DNA of 64,000 nucleotides from Glebionis coronaria (lineage: Eukaryota > Streptophyta > Magnoliopsida > Asterales > Asteraceae). The notes under the pieces were generated by a model. The model worked only from the letters and a program-made list of their open reading frames with translations. It made no database searches and had not been told where the DNA came from. Shown piece by piece: positions 22,751 to 35,624 of the stretch. The translations under genes were made by a program, and so were the position numbers. The DNA lies in assembly GCA_025667525.1 (NCBI GenBank), contig JANFOE010000050.1, forward strand, positions 1,860,001-1,924,000, read 5' to 3'. The first letter of the stretch is position 1. Every line of letters starts with the position of its first letter.

Positions 22751-25565
22751 GAATGGTATCAGAGACAATGGTTATAGAGAATTAGGTTGCCTAGTCGCGT
22801 AGCCTAGTCTATAGCTTAAGGGTCCCTACATATAGGCGTCATAGGAGTATGTGTGCATTTTATATAATTGATCTGTTTGGATGTTATTTATTGGGATGTT
22901 TTGACTAGTATGAATTGAACCATAGTATGTTCATACTTAGTCACATGTTATTTTCTTTTCGGGTTTGTGACTAGTGCGGGTTGAACCATAATCGTCCACG
23001 CTAGTCATTGTTGTATTTTGCTTAAATTGTACATTATAGTACATAATTTGGTACAAGGTAGTTTCTATCTTTTGTCGAGTTATTTTACATACCTGAGGTA
23101 TGTTATTTTTCTTTTGATATTTAAGTCATGTTCCCTAAGAATCGTGTGGTGGTTCGAGTTACTAGGAGTACATGGGTAGGAAGGATTTTAAGCTGTTTCC
23201 ACTCTTACGGGCGACATGACTTATAACTGATTATGTTTTTGTTTTGGATTTAGTCTAGGCTGTTTTGGCTAGACTATGGATTTCTGTATTCTAAGAGTTT
23301 TATCATGTTATTTTTATAGATAGAGTTTTGGACCTATTTGGTTATGTGGTTATGAGCTTATGTGAGTAGATGGATTTATGTGTTATATGTTGTATTGATT
23401 CTTATAAGTGTCATCATATGAGGGAGTGCATTGGGGAAAGGGTAATTGTATAAGTATGGTAGCCAACATAGTTATACAAGTACCACAACTTCAATGGGTT
23501 CTCAAGTATGATTGCATGAAAGAGGGTTAGTACATGCTTGTATATGATGAGATGTGGATTTTGGATATATTTATAATATATGGGTGTATGTAACGGCTGC
23601 CTACGATATGGCTATTTTTATTAGTGTGTTATATGTTTTGGGTCATAGTCGTGTTGTGTGATTATGGGGTCACACGATATGGTTTGGTTTTGGAGGTGGG
23701 CTTTAAGCCTTGTTGTAGCATGGTGAGATGGTGAGAAGGTGATTACTCGTATGAAAAAACGAGCGTATAAAGTGATTGATTGACTTACGTGTATGATAAC
23801 GAGTATGTTTGGGGGATTCGATAGGTATACATATGCGGATGTATATATACTAATAGATGTTATGTTATGATTCACGGTCGTTCAGTAGTTATTATAACTT
23901 GAACATACCTAGTACACTCTTGTGTTTAAACAATTTATTAGACCTCGAGTTTGGTGGAGTTCCAACGAAGTTTTGAATCTTTTGAAGTGTGTCTTGTAGC
24001 GTACTCTTTGAGTTTCGTATTTCACGTGTACGTTTTAAAATGGTGTTTTTGGTTTCAAGCCTATTGAAATAACTTGGGATTTCTTTTGAGATAATGAAAT
24101 CTTTTGTGTTGGGTCTTGCATTTCTTTTGGTCGGTATATATTGAGTTAGGTGGTTGGTTGTATTCGGTAAAATAAGGGTAAGGTGTTGGAGTCGTGTTTG
24201 AAACAAGATGTAACATAGGATTTCTTTTAATCAACACTTATTTATTTCAAATTTTAAAAGACTTTCTTTAAAATAAAGCGAAGTAAAATTTCTTTCTACT
24301 TACATAGTTTATATAATTGGGTTTAACCAATTCACGTCATTTATAATTATTAATACAAGGTTAAATTGAGTTTATGAAGATTTCACATACAATTTTATCT
24401 TTCATTAATATAAAACTGTTTTGGTCATAACTTGTTCGTTTTTAAAGCTTTTTGGATGATTCAAAAGCCTAAAATTATGTACTCGGAACGTACCTTTCAA
24501 ATATTCAGAATGTATAGTCATGGGAGGTCAGTATCTTGGCCGAAATTATTGTACAAGTGTCGGGTTAAAGGTTGAGTTTGAATAGTAGTTTATTTTTACG
24601 ATTTGGGATGCACGGGATACCTAGTTTTTGAGTTGAGTTTTGAGTTCGTCAAGAGGGTTGTTTGTAGATTGTTTGAGTCACATAGATGTGGGAGGTAATA
24701 ATAATAAAAAAAGATATATATTCTTTTGGAAAATTCGATCTTTTGCACAGTTTAAATAATATGTCGCGGGGCGTAATATGTTTTGGTTTCTATTGGGTGT
24801 TTCTTGGATTATTTTTCGTTGTCATGGGTCATTTTGAATTGATACATGTTCTGGGTTTGAGTTTTCTTTTGAGTCTCGTAGTTTTTGACTTGTTTTAATT
24901 GGTGCACGTGAAATGTCGTTAGTTATCCGTGGGTTTGTTTCGTTGATCGTATCTGGTGGATTCAGGATGTAGTTTTGGTTTCGAATTGTTCGGGAGCGTT
25001 GAGGTAGTCGTATGAAAGACTTGGTCGCGCCTACACGATTAAGTAGGTGACCATGAGAGAACGGTCGGAATGCCCTTAGTGGGGAGGAAAGAAGTTCGTA
25101 GACGAACTAATGTGGTCATGAGGTCTCTTAGGAGTACCAAGGAGATGAATAGAGATTTGTGGGATACTAGCACAAGTAATGCGCCATAGAGAGTGTTGGA
25201 AGGGGATACAATACCTCAAAGGTATTTATGATTGTGCGTAAGGCATGTAAGTTTTCCGAAAATTTCCTGAAATTTAGTAGGTTTGCCATATTACTGTGAG
25301 GTAGAACCATAAATAGAGCAAGGTAGGAGAAGTGAGAGGAGTTGAAGTTAGTGCCTTTCCAAGAAAATTGTTGATGGAATGATTTCAAGAACAAGAGTTG
25401 ATGGAAATTGCAACGGATGCAAGGTAAAAGTTAAGTTGCTTAGTAGTAGATTGGATGTGGAAAGCGGTTGAGTGGGCTGATGAGAGGAAGCATTGGTCTT
25501 TTAAAATGCGTGTAGAATTTTGCAAGTAGAACGAGGTAGGAATTTATTCGTATTGCCGCTAAGAG
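22751..25565 (+). other. Internal region of C left of D: no readable gag
   Basis: 2.8 kb where gag and the start of pol are expected. No ORF over about 105 codons is open on either strand, and I recognise no knuckle or gag core. A possible start codon is at about 23,129 (ATGTTCCCTAAGAAT) but the frame closes soon. Either gag has decayed past recognition or it was replaced. AAGAG at 25561-25565 is the D target copy. Confidence 0.55.
22754..22765 (+). promoter_or_regulatory. Primer binding site of C (initiator Met tRNA type)
   Basis: TGGTATCAGAGA starts three bases after the LTR end. The usual plant site is TGGTATCAGAGC, so the last base has changed. Confidence 0.85.
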
Positions 25566-28511
25566 TGTGACAATCCGTCAATTTCAGGTTGTTATTTTAA
25601 TCTCGACTATTAAATATAATATGTTTACTTTAATGAGAATTTTAAATTATCAATCAACCGAGAAGGTTATGGCTTGAAACTTAACGTAAGAATGTCGTTT
25701 CGATGAAGACCGATAAGAAAAACATTAAGTATCGATATTCTCAAATTTATTCATAATGATTTTATTATATTTATTTTCATTTCTCGTATTTTGCGTTTTA
25801 ACGAATGACGAGAACTACGAATGATCACGATACCGACGGATGCCAAAAAATTTACGTGTTATTATCGATTGTCTCGATATTTAATATTTTCGACGTTTCC
25901 GATTTAATTACGTTTTAAGTCGTGTCGATGTAATATTATTATATTTAAGAAGCGTTTTAACTTTTAAAAAGTATTTTTACGAAACCCGAGTCCCGTAAAT
26001 CATTTCAAAATTTAATATTTACATTTTATACCCTTACAACTATTTAATTTCATTTTAGATCAAAACTATACCTATTTGGCAAAATTAGTCCCTCCACTAC
26101 CTAGTATAAAAAGATTTTTTTTTATTAAAATCTTCCACTAACTCATTTTTATATAAAAAAAAACACACCTTGTTTTCTCCTCCCCTTCTTTCCGTCCCAC
26201 CTTCAAACACAAACACCACCACCATTTTTGATTCACCTTGAATCATTTAAAACTAACAAAAGACCCATCTTGGAAATTCAACAAGGATCATATTGGTATA
26301 AATTTTACTTACGTGCATAAACTTTATTTTCCTTTTAATTTTTGGTGAAGAACATGTGTTTGATCCATTTTTATGTTTATGTATGTTGTTAATATTATTA
26401 TATTTGAGTGGGGTTGTTGTTGCATGCATAATTTTATATATTTGATTTTTATTAAATTGAATTTGAGAGTGTTAGGAGTTAGTTAGATGTGTTATAATAA
26501 TATTAGGATGATATTAGAAGTATTAAAATTGTTAAAGTGGGTTGAAAAATTATTTTAGTATGATTTTTAGAAAGGTATTTTAGACCAGTAGGTAAAAGGT
26601 AATTTTCGAAAATCTTACTGTTTGTAAATGAATAAACTATTAGGATAGGCTTGTAGAGAATTCTTTTAGCTTCGATTTGCCGCTTGAATGAGCTTCTAAC
26701 TCATTTCGAGCGAAAAGTTATGCTACTTTTAGTATTCGTGTACCGGGAGACGGGTATCGGCACAATCCGAAAATTGTTGTCGATATTTGGATCGAATCTC
26801 GGGGACTATAGAATGAGTTTTAAAAATGTTCAAGGACTGATGTTGGAGTCTAAACCTCAGGTCATGAGTGTATTTTCAAACCCGAGAGTCGGTTTTATAA
26901 ATGGAGTTGTTTAAATATGTCAAAATAGTTTTACGAGTTGAAGACGTAAATCTGTCCGGTTTTTACAACACGAAGATGTGTCGGGCAGAAGGTCTTACAA
27001 GTAATATTTTTGAATGAAATATAAACTGAGTCTTATTCATATTATATGTGAGTTTTTGACCTAGTTTCGTCGAAATCAGACAAGTGTAGATAGGGTAGAT
27101 TGGTGTGTACATTTGGAGTATACATGCTGATTGGTATTTTGGACATGTAGTTCAATAATTATGTGGCGTGAGTTGAGTATTCGCCATTGGACATGGTGAT
27201 TAACTCAAGTGTTAAGTTATTATGTAAATGACTTAGCTACTGGTCCGAGGGAAGTAAAATGAGAATTTGACTTGCGTAGACTTGGCGTCTTAAGACGAGT
27301 CAATATCGAGAGTGCAATTGTTTAAAAGTATAGTGTTGAATAAAAGGGTATTGTAATAACACTTGTATTATTAAATTTTTCGGGATTGTCTTGGTTTTAT
27401 AATTTTGATTTTTATATTATTTAAGTATGATTTATACTTAAGTCGATTTTTAACGAACGCACCTTATTTGGTAGGTTGCGGTTTTCGTGTTTAAACGGGC
27501 ATCACTAATCGTCGGCGATCGTCTCATTACCACTATTGACTAAGGTGAGTCTATAGCCTCGCTTTTAACATATTTACTTGTTTTATAAACCCGCGAGGGG
27601 GATAACATGCTTGTTTTATTAAAATAAAAGGGTACAACGATAAGTTGTGGAAACTCTACTTACTGGAAAAGTATGGGTGCAACGAGAAGTTGTGGAAACC
27701 CTTATTACTTGAAAAGTAATTATTGAAAATGAAGGGTACAACGAGAAGTTGTGGTAAACCCTCTTTGTTTTAAAATTGAACACAAGGAACTTGATTGTAT
27801 GCTTAGATGAAAGTTATTACATAAGTTTGTTTAGCCTTAAAAGACCCATGAATCGTGAATTGTTAATCGAAGTAACGCTAATGCTATGGATAGATCTATC
27901 GGGGTGACGCCCAGTCCGGTCGCGATTAGCTCTCGCGTGGTGTTGTGATGCACTAGTAATGAAACATCGGATGCATTGTATAAGAGAAATATACGCACTT
28001 GGCTAGGTGTGTTGGGCTGAAATAATATATGTTAACGTTCAATGTCACGAGGCTTATGTAATGAAACCGATAATTATGTCCGTACAACATAATGGTATTT
28101 CGGTGAATTATTAACCATGGAAGGTTATTTTGAATACTTGTGTTCTCTTTATTTAAATTTAAACTCTATAGATTCACTCGGCAAATTTTGCTGACTTTTT
28201 AAGCATGTTTTATCTCAGGTCCATATAGAAGGCACTCGAGGAAGACGGTTTCGTGAAGCTTGCATATTTGAAATGTTTTGGCCCGCTTTTCTAAAACATA
28301 TCAATTCAAATAACTTTTATCATTTATAATAGTTTGTAAACTTTTGAATCATCTGGGACCGTGTATGAAATTTTATCTTGATTAAATGAAATTGAATGGA
28401 TGTTTATTAAAATGTCTCGTTTGGAGCCGTTTTCTATGATTATGATATTGAACCATGATAGTAACACCCAATGACCCTTCCGCTGTTATGACTGAAATTG
28501 GGGGTGTTACA
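25566..28511 (+). repeat. 5' LTR of element D
   Basis: 2,946 bp, starting TGTGACAATCC and ending GGTGTTACA. It has three tandem units of about 55-60 bp at 27,629-27,770 built on GGGTACAACGAGAAGTTGTGG. A 76-residue ORF (26684-26914) recurs in the other LTR (33792-34022) with one change, but this is LTR duplication and I do not call it a gene. Confidence 0.93.
27629..27770 (+). repeat. Three tandem units in the D LTR
   Basis: Each unit has GGG-T-CAACGANAAGTTGTGG, then AAACYCT and an ACTTGAAAAGT-like spacer. ACAAC...GTTGT in each unit is self-complementary. The same array is in the other LTR at about 34,736-34,877. Confidence 0.8.
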
Positions 28512-28514
28512 GAT

Positions 28515-28526
28515 TGGTATCAGAGC
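28515..28526 (+). promoter_or_regulatory. Primer binding site of D (initiator Met tRNA)
   Basis: TGGTATCAGAGC, an exact match to the usual plant initiator-Met site, three bases after the LTR. Confidence 0.92.
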
Positions 28527-29937
28527 TCAAGTTATAGAGAACGGAAAGATTTTCCAAAAATGAATTTTTGAAATCTTTTAACTATAACTGTTGCAAGCGA
28601 AACCTCCAAGTTGCCAATGGACGAGAATGAAAGTATATATATATATATATATGGGATTATATATATGTTGTAATCTTTATCGATTATTTGAACTTGTGAA
28701 TTACAAGGTATGTTTTCATTTATTTAATTATAAATGATGATTTTATATTTATACGAAATATTTATACGACGTCGATTGTCACGAAGCCACCCTAGTCATT
28801 TTAATGCTAGCTCCGAAGCTATTCCTGAAATGAATCATGTTATTCTCGAGATTCACTAAGCTGTGGATAGACATGATCCCAACGAAGGTTAATATTCTGC
28901 TGATATTCTTTTGGTTACAAGATTTTGATTTCCTTGGTTCTTATTCTTGATTTATCGATTCGTTCATATCGTTTAGCAAATTTAATTTGCATTTTCATTA
29001 ATCTTTGACAATATACTGTTTTGATAAAAACAAGTTTGTCCGAGATGGTACTATTAATTGTTAAGAACTGAGATTGATTTGTATGGTATTCACATGCCAA
29101 CCAGGATTCCATATCATATTACTGATCATTTTCTGTTAAATCAGTTTCGCATTTGTTTCGATCTTGATCTTTTGCGTTGAGTTGGCGATGCTTGAATAAA
29201 GTGATTTATAATCATTGAAATAAATTGGCCATTTATTTGACAAGGAAATTATAAATTGTTGAACTACAAATTTCTGAATCTTATTTGGAAGGACTTGATC
29301 AATCCATGGAAATAATGATTCAGAAATATGTGGGCTTAAGCATATAGCATCTGCGTGATTAAACTCTTATTAACTCATAATTCGTTTTCTCGATTCATTC
29401 TTTGATTTTGTTCCTTTAATTCCTTAATCGTGAAATGGTTGTATTGAGGCTGTTCCAAAGGCACCAATTGAGGAGGGTATCAAGCGTCTCTAAAAGACTT
29501 TGAAGAAATCTTCTTCTTGTGGGACCAAGGAGCTTTCTTAGCCATGTGAAATACCTATTAACTCTTTGTAGATTAGTTTATCAATTGTAGTATCTTCTCA
29601 TTAATCTCTAACTAAACTGTTACAACAGTTAGTAGGACTAGTCTTTTAAGTTGTATGACATTAGACGATGATTATCTATAATGTTTGACAATACGACTTG
29701 TACTAGTTTGTGATCAATGGAATGACTATCTTTTGATTCCTAATTCTACATCGTTCTATTATTATCTTTCTTTGCTTTTCTCTTGTAAATTCCTGTGGTA
29801 TAACGCAATCACTGAATGAACACTCGTTATGATTTGATTTGCGCTACACAAGACTCATGCAGTAAATGAAAGCTATGACTAAAGCACGAATGCGCCAAGT
29901 TATTAGTGAATAAGTTGTTGTATCTTTAGTTAAATTC
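28527..29937 (+). other. Leader region of D
   Basis: 1.4 kb between the primer site and the gag start. It contains an AT dinucleotide run at about 28,634-28,652 and otherwise unremarkable AT-rich sequence with no credible ORF. The length is rather long for a leader. Confidence 0.5.
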
Positions 29938-30640
29938 ATGGCCAACATGAATGTTGGATCCAGAACTGGAGCTGAAGCTAAAACTGGTGGAACTGGAACC
30001 GGTGGAGCTGAAGCTGGGGCCGATAATGTTCGTGGTACGGATGGAACAGATGTGCCCGAAGTTAGAGGCTATAACTACACTTCATTCGTTAATTCCAAAC
30101 CGTAGACTCTTAAGGGGACTAAAGATGATGGAGGATTGTGTCAGTTATGGAAAGCTGGCGTCAGTCTTTCGAATCAGTGACCCTAATCAGGAGGATAAGG
30201 TGCAATTTGAAATTGCTACTCTCCAAGGTCGTGCATTAATTTGGTGGAATGGCAGACTTGCTTCCATAGGTATCGTTACTTATGGGACACCATGGACTAA
30301 GGTGAGGAAACGGTTAACTGAGGAGTTTGTCCTCAAAGTATTTCCAAAGTATGGAGCAAGTGTTGTACAATCTGAAACTGAAGGGAACTAACATTGGTAG
30401 ATATATCAAGTGTTTCCATAATTTGACTCTTTTATGTCCAAGAATTGTGGCACCCGAACCGTCAAGGTCAAGCAGTATATTTACGGTTGACCAGGAATAT
30501 ATGCGGTGATGTGACTTCTTCTAAGCCAATTGCTTTTGTGAAGCTGTCTGCATGGCTTATTAGCTCATGGGACACATAATTTAAGGCAAGGCTGACAAGG
30601 TCACTGAAGGGAAAAATAATTCCAAACTGAATATTCTTTT
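29938..30640 (+). pseudogene. D gag remnant
   Basis: Likely start ATG at 29938-29940, followed by a Gly/Thr/Ala-rich N-terminus and a stretch reading YNYTSFVNSKP. The frame then breaks (stop near 30,104). In another frame (about 30,150-30,390) the retrotransposon gag core is clear, with an ALIWWN motif and a PWTKVRKRLTEEF segment. A further shift near 30,385 leads to the RYIKCFHNLTLLCP segment. No zinc knuckle is seen. At least three frame breaks make it non-functional. Confidence 0.75.
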
Positions 30641-30734
30641 CGTGCAATAGAGCTCGTAAGTATATCGAAAAAGGTTATGGATTATTCATGGCTTAGGAAT
30701 CGTAGAAGGAATCGTAAGAGAAGTAAGTAGAATT

Positions 30735-32674
30735 ACTCTAGCCATTTGTGGCTATTCTGAAGTGTTTCTGGAAGATTTGCCGAGGCTTCCGCCTCCAAGG
30801 CAAATAGAATTCCTAATTGATCTGATTTCTGGTGCTGCAACTATGGCACATGAGCCATATTTATTAGCACCCTCTAAGTTGAAGTAATTATTTGTGCAGT
30901 TTTAAGAACTATCTGATTGATGTGTTATTCGACCGAGCTCGTTAGTTTGTAGAACCCCTATTCTATTCGCTAAGAGGAAAGATGATTCGTTCGTATGTGT
31001 ATCGATTAGCGAGAGCTGGATAAGCTAACGATCAAGAATCGTTACCCGCTTCTATGAATTGATGAGCTATTTGAGCAACTTCATATTCTCGTGTTTTCTC
31101 CAAAATTCTGGTGTTTTCTCCAAAGATTGATCTTTGTTTTGCTTATCATCAACTTCGCATACGCGAGGAAGATATTCCTATTATGGCGTTTAGAAATTGT
31201 GATGATCATTATGAGTTTAGTGTTATGCCTTCTGGTTTGACCAATACGCCTGTTGTATTCATTGACTTAATGAATTGTATCTGTAAGTCGTGTCTTGATA
31301 AATTCGTGATTGTTTTCATTGATGATATTCTAATCTGCTCGAAGAGCGAGGAAGAACATGCCAAACACTTAGGGATTATCTTGAACTTGTTAAAGAACGA
31401 AAAGATGTACCAAAAAATTTTAAAGTGTGATTTTTGGCTCTGTTCTGTGCAACTTCTCTGTCACGTGATTGACAAAAGTGGCTTACATGTTGATTCTACG
31501 AAAACCGAAGCCATCGAAATTTGAATGTTCCAACTACTCCAACTGAAGTACGACAAATTCTAGGTTTGGCTGGTTATTACTGAAGGTTTATCGAAGGATT
31601 CTCTTTGATATCAAAACCATTAACTAAGCTAACTAAAAAGAATGAACCGTTTGTGTGTGGCGATGATGAAGAGAAATCTTTTCAGACTATGAAAAGAAAA
31701 CTCTGCGACACGCCGATCTTATCATTACTCGAAGGATGTGAAGATTTTTGTTGTTGATCGTGATACGTCTCCTTTATGATTTGGGGTTGTTTTGATTTGT
31801 ATATGCTTGTAGGAAGCCTAGGAAGAATGAGGAAACTGCACAACCCATGACTTGTAATTGGGTGCGGTGATTTTACTCTCCGTCTATTGAGACATTAATT
31901 GTATGGAACTAAGCTACGGTATCCACCGATAGTAAGAGCCTACAATGTATTCTGGATTAAAAGAGGTAAATAAACCTTTAAGTGATTACGATTATGTTAT
32001 TCGTTATCATTTGAGAGGTAGGAGCAAATTACAATGGAATTCATTGTTAAGCTCTCGAAAACTCAGTCTGAATATGACTCGATTTCTGTCAATGTTGATT
32101 GATTGACTCTGCTCATTTTATTTTGATAAATAAATCGATCGTGCTAATTAAGGATCGTTTGTGAACCACTCGTAGTAGACATAGAAGTTATGATAATGTG
32201 AAGCGAAAACCTTTGAAATTCGAGGTAGGTGGAAAAGTTATGCCAAGTTATCACCATGAAAAAGGTGTTATATATATTCTGGAAAACGTGGGAAGTTAAG
32301 TCCCCGTTAGTTTGGACCATTCGATCTGATATCGAGTGTAAGTCCAGTGGCATGAAAACTTAAATTACCTCGAGGGCTACAAGGAATTCACAATACTTTT
32401 CATATGTCGAACTTAAAGAAGTTTCTTCCCAACGAAGATCCTATTATCTCTATTGGTGAAGTATGAATCGACGGTAAGTTGCATTTCATCAAAGTACTTG
32501 TTGATATTATCGATAAGGAAGTTAGGCAACAGAAACGAAGTCGAATTCCTATGGTCTTGTGTGATGGAACTCTAGACGAGGACCAAAATACGTTTAACTC
32601 TTTGATTTCAATGAGCGATCGAGGAAGAACTCAAGTTGATCTTCGGGACGAAGATCCCAATTTGGTGGGGATAA
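30735..32674 (+). pseudogene. D pol remnant: RT, partial RNase H, integrase tail; integrase core missing
   Basis: The pre-RT block ([14 protein letters not shown]) lies near 30,765. RT is clearest at 31,111-31,524, with KIDLCFAYHQLR, the MPSGLTNTP block and the catalytic FIDDIL at about 31,315. After it come a GLAGYY block (near 31,565) and RNase H traces near 31,920. At about 32,150-32,470 the integrase C-terminus (KPLKFEVGGKVM) and LKKFLPNED block follow almost at once, so the integrase zinc and core domains are deleted. A degraded chromodomain-type tail (KRSRIPMV) ends near 32,670, next to the LTR. Many stops and shifts. A short duplication (GTGTTTTCTCCAAA) occurs at about 31,090-31,124. 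Confidence 0.8.
32661..32674 (+). promoter_or_regulatory. Polypurine tract of D
   Basis: TTTGGTGGGGATAA lies directly before the LTR start at 32675. It is the expected plus-strand primer. Confidence 0.7.
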
Positions 32675-35619
32675 TGTGACAATCCGTCAATTTCAGCTCG
32701 TTATTTTAATCTCGACTATTAAATATTATATGTTTACTTTAATGAGAATTTTAAATTATCAATCAACCGAGAAGGTTATGGCTTGAAACTTAACGTAAGA
32801 ATGTCGTTTCGATGAAGACCGACAAGAAAAACATTAAGTATCGATATTCTCAAATTTATTCATAATGATTTTATTATATTTATTTTCATTTCTCGTATTT
32901 TGCGTTTTAACGAATGACGAGAACTACGAATGATCACGATACCGACGGATGCCCAAAAATTTACGTTTTATTATCGATTGTCTTGATATTTAATATTTTC
33001 GACGTTTCTGATTTAATTACGTTTTAAGTCGTGTCGATGTAATATTATTATATTTAAGAAGCGTTTTAACTTTTAAAAAGTATTTTTACGAAACCTGAGT
33101 CCCGTAAATCTTTTCAAAATTTAATATTTACATTTTATACCCTTGCAACTATTTAATTTCATTTTAGATCAAAACTATACCTATTTGGCAAAATTAGTCC
33201 CTCCACTACCTAGTATAAAAAGATTTTTTTATTAAAATCTTCCACTAGCTCATTTTTATATAAAAAAAACACACCTTGTTTTCTCTCCTCCCCTTCTTTC
33301 CGTCCCACCTTCAAACACAAACACCACCACCATTTTTGATTCACCTTGAATCATTTAAAACTAACAAAAGACCCATCTTGGAAATTCAACAAGGATCATA
33401 TTGGTATAAATTTTACTTACATGCATAAACTTTATTTCCCTTTTAATTTTTGGTGAAGAACATCTGTTTGATCCATTTTTATGTTTATGTATGTTGTTAA
33501 TATTATTATATTTGAGTGGGGTTATTGTTGCATGCATAATTTTATATATTTGATTTTTATTAAATTGAATTTGAGAGTGTTAGGAGTTAGTTAGATGTGT
33601 TATGATAATATTAGGATGATATTAGAAGTATAAAAATTGTTAAAATGGGTTGAAAAATTGTTTTAGTATGATTTTTAGAAAGGTATTTTAGACCAGTAGG
33701 TAAAAGGTAATTTTCGCAAATCTTACTTTTTGTAAATGAATAAACTAATAGGATAGGCTTGTAGAGAATTCGTTTAGCTTCGATTTGCCGCTTGAATGAG
33801 CTTCTAACTCATTTCGAGCGAAAAGTTATGCTACTTTTAGTATTCGTGTACCGGGAGACGGGTATCGGCACAATCCGAAAATTGTTGTCGATATTTGGAT
33901 CGCATCTCGGGGACTATAGAATGAGTTTTAAAAATGTTCAAGGACTGATGTTGGAGTCTAAACCTCAGGTCATGAGTGTATTTTCAAACCCGAGAGTCGG
34001 TTTTATAAATGGAGTTGTTTAAATATGTCAAAATAGTTTTACGAGTTGAAGACGTAAATCTGTCCGGTTTTTACAACACGAAGATGTGTCGGGCAGAAGG
34101 TCTTACAAGTAATATTTTTGAATGAAATTTAAACTGAGTCTTATTCATATTATATGTGAGTTTGTGACCTAGTTTCGTCGAAATCAGACAAGTGTAGACA
34201 GGGTAGATTGGTGTGTACATTTGGAGTATACATGCTGATTGGTATTTTGGACATGTAGTTCAATAATTATGTGGCGTGAGTTGAGTATTCGCCATTGGAC
34301 ATGGTGATTTACTCAAGTGTTAAGTTATTATGTAAATGACTTAGCTACTGGTCCGAGGGAAGTAAAAAGAGAATTTGAGTTGCATAGACTTGGCGTCTTA
34401 AGACGAGTCAATATCGAGAGTGCAATTGTTTAAAAGTATAGTGTTGAATAAAAGGGTATTGTAATAACACTTGTATTATTAAATTTTTCGGGATTGTCTT
34501 GGTTTTGTAATTTTGATTTTTATATTATTTAAGTATGATTTATACTTAAGTCGATTTTTAACGAACGCACCTTATTTGGTAGGTTGCGGTTTTCGTGTTT
34601 AAACGGGCATCACTAATCGTCGGCGATCGTCTCATTACCACTATTGGCTAAGGTGAGTCTATAGCCTCGCTTTTAACATATTTACTTGTTTTATAAACCC
34701 GCGAGGGGGATAACATGCTTGTTTTATTAAAATAAAAGGGTACAACGATAAGTTGTGGAAACTCTACTTATTGGAAAAGTATGGGTGCAACCAGAAGTTG
34801 TGGAAACCCTTATTACTTGAAAAGTAATTATTGAAAATGAAGGGTACAACGAGAAGTTGTGGTAAACCCTCTTTGTTTTAAAACTGAACACAAGAAACTT
34901 GATTTTATGCTTAGATGAAAGTTATTACATAAGTTTGTTTAGCCTTAAAAGACCCATGAATCGTGAATTGTTAATCGAAGTAACGCTAATGCTATGGATA
35001 GATCTATCGGGGTGACGCCCAGTCCGGTCGCGATTAGTTCTCGCGTGGTGTTGTGATGCACTAGTAATGAAACATCGGATGCATTGTATAAGAGAAATAT
35101 ACGCACTTGGCTAGGTGTGTTGGGCTGAAATAATATATGTTAACGTTCAATGTCACGAGGATTATGTAATGAAACCGATAATTATGTCCGTACAACATAA
35201 TGGTATTTCGGTGAATTATTAATCATGGAATGTTATTTTGAATACTTGTGTTCTCTTTATTTAAATTTAAACTCTATAGATTCACTCGGCAAATTTTGCT
35301 GACTTTTTAAGCATGTTTTATCTCAGGTCCATATAGAAGGCACTCGAAGAAGACGGTTTCGTGAAGCTTGCATATTTGAAATGTTTTGGCCTGCTTTTCT
35401 AAAACATATCCATTCAAATAACTTGTATCATTTATAATAGTTTGTAAACTTTTGAATCATCTGGGACCGTGTATGAAATTTTATCTTGATTAAATGAAAT
35501 TGAATGGATGTTTATTAAAACGTCTCGTTTGGAGCCGTTTTCTATTCTTATGAGATTGAACCATGATAGTAACACCCAATGACCCTTCCGCTGTTATGAC
35601 TAAAATTGGGGGTGTTACA
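32675..35619 (+). repeat. 3' LTR of element D
   Basis: 2,945 bp, same ends and internal tandem block as the 5' LTR. It is followed by the target copy AAGAG. Confidence 0.93.
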
Positions 35620-35624
35620 AAGAG

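Larger units (their letters stand above)
25566..35619 (+). mobile_element. Element D: Tekay/Del-like Ty3/gypsy chromovirus, deleted and decayed
   Basis: Inserted in C with a perfect target duplication AAGAG (25561-25565 and 35620-35624). LTRs are 2,946 and 2,945 bp with about 50 differences by eye. The inside is only about 4.2 kb and holds pieces of gag, RT, RNase H and the integrase C-terminus/chromodomain region. The integrase core is absent. The lineage call rests on the FIDDILI RT motif, the LPPPRQ-type pre-RT block and the LKKxLPxED block before the chromodomain. Confidence 0.92.

Noticed and set aside
29951..30150. N-terminal half of the 146-residue ORF in D (Leu/Glu/Lys repeats)
   Set aside because: Off-frame reading of the Gly/Thr-rich gag N-terminus that starts at 29938; only the later part is real gag.
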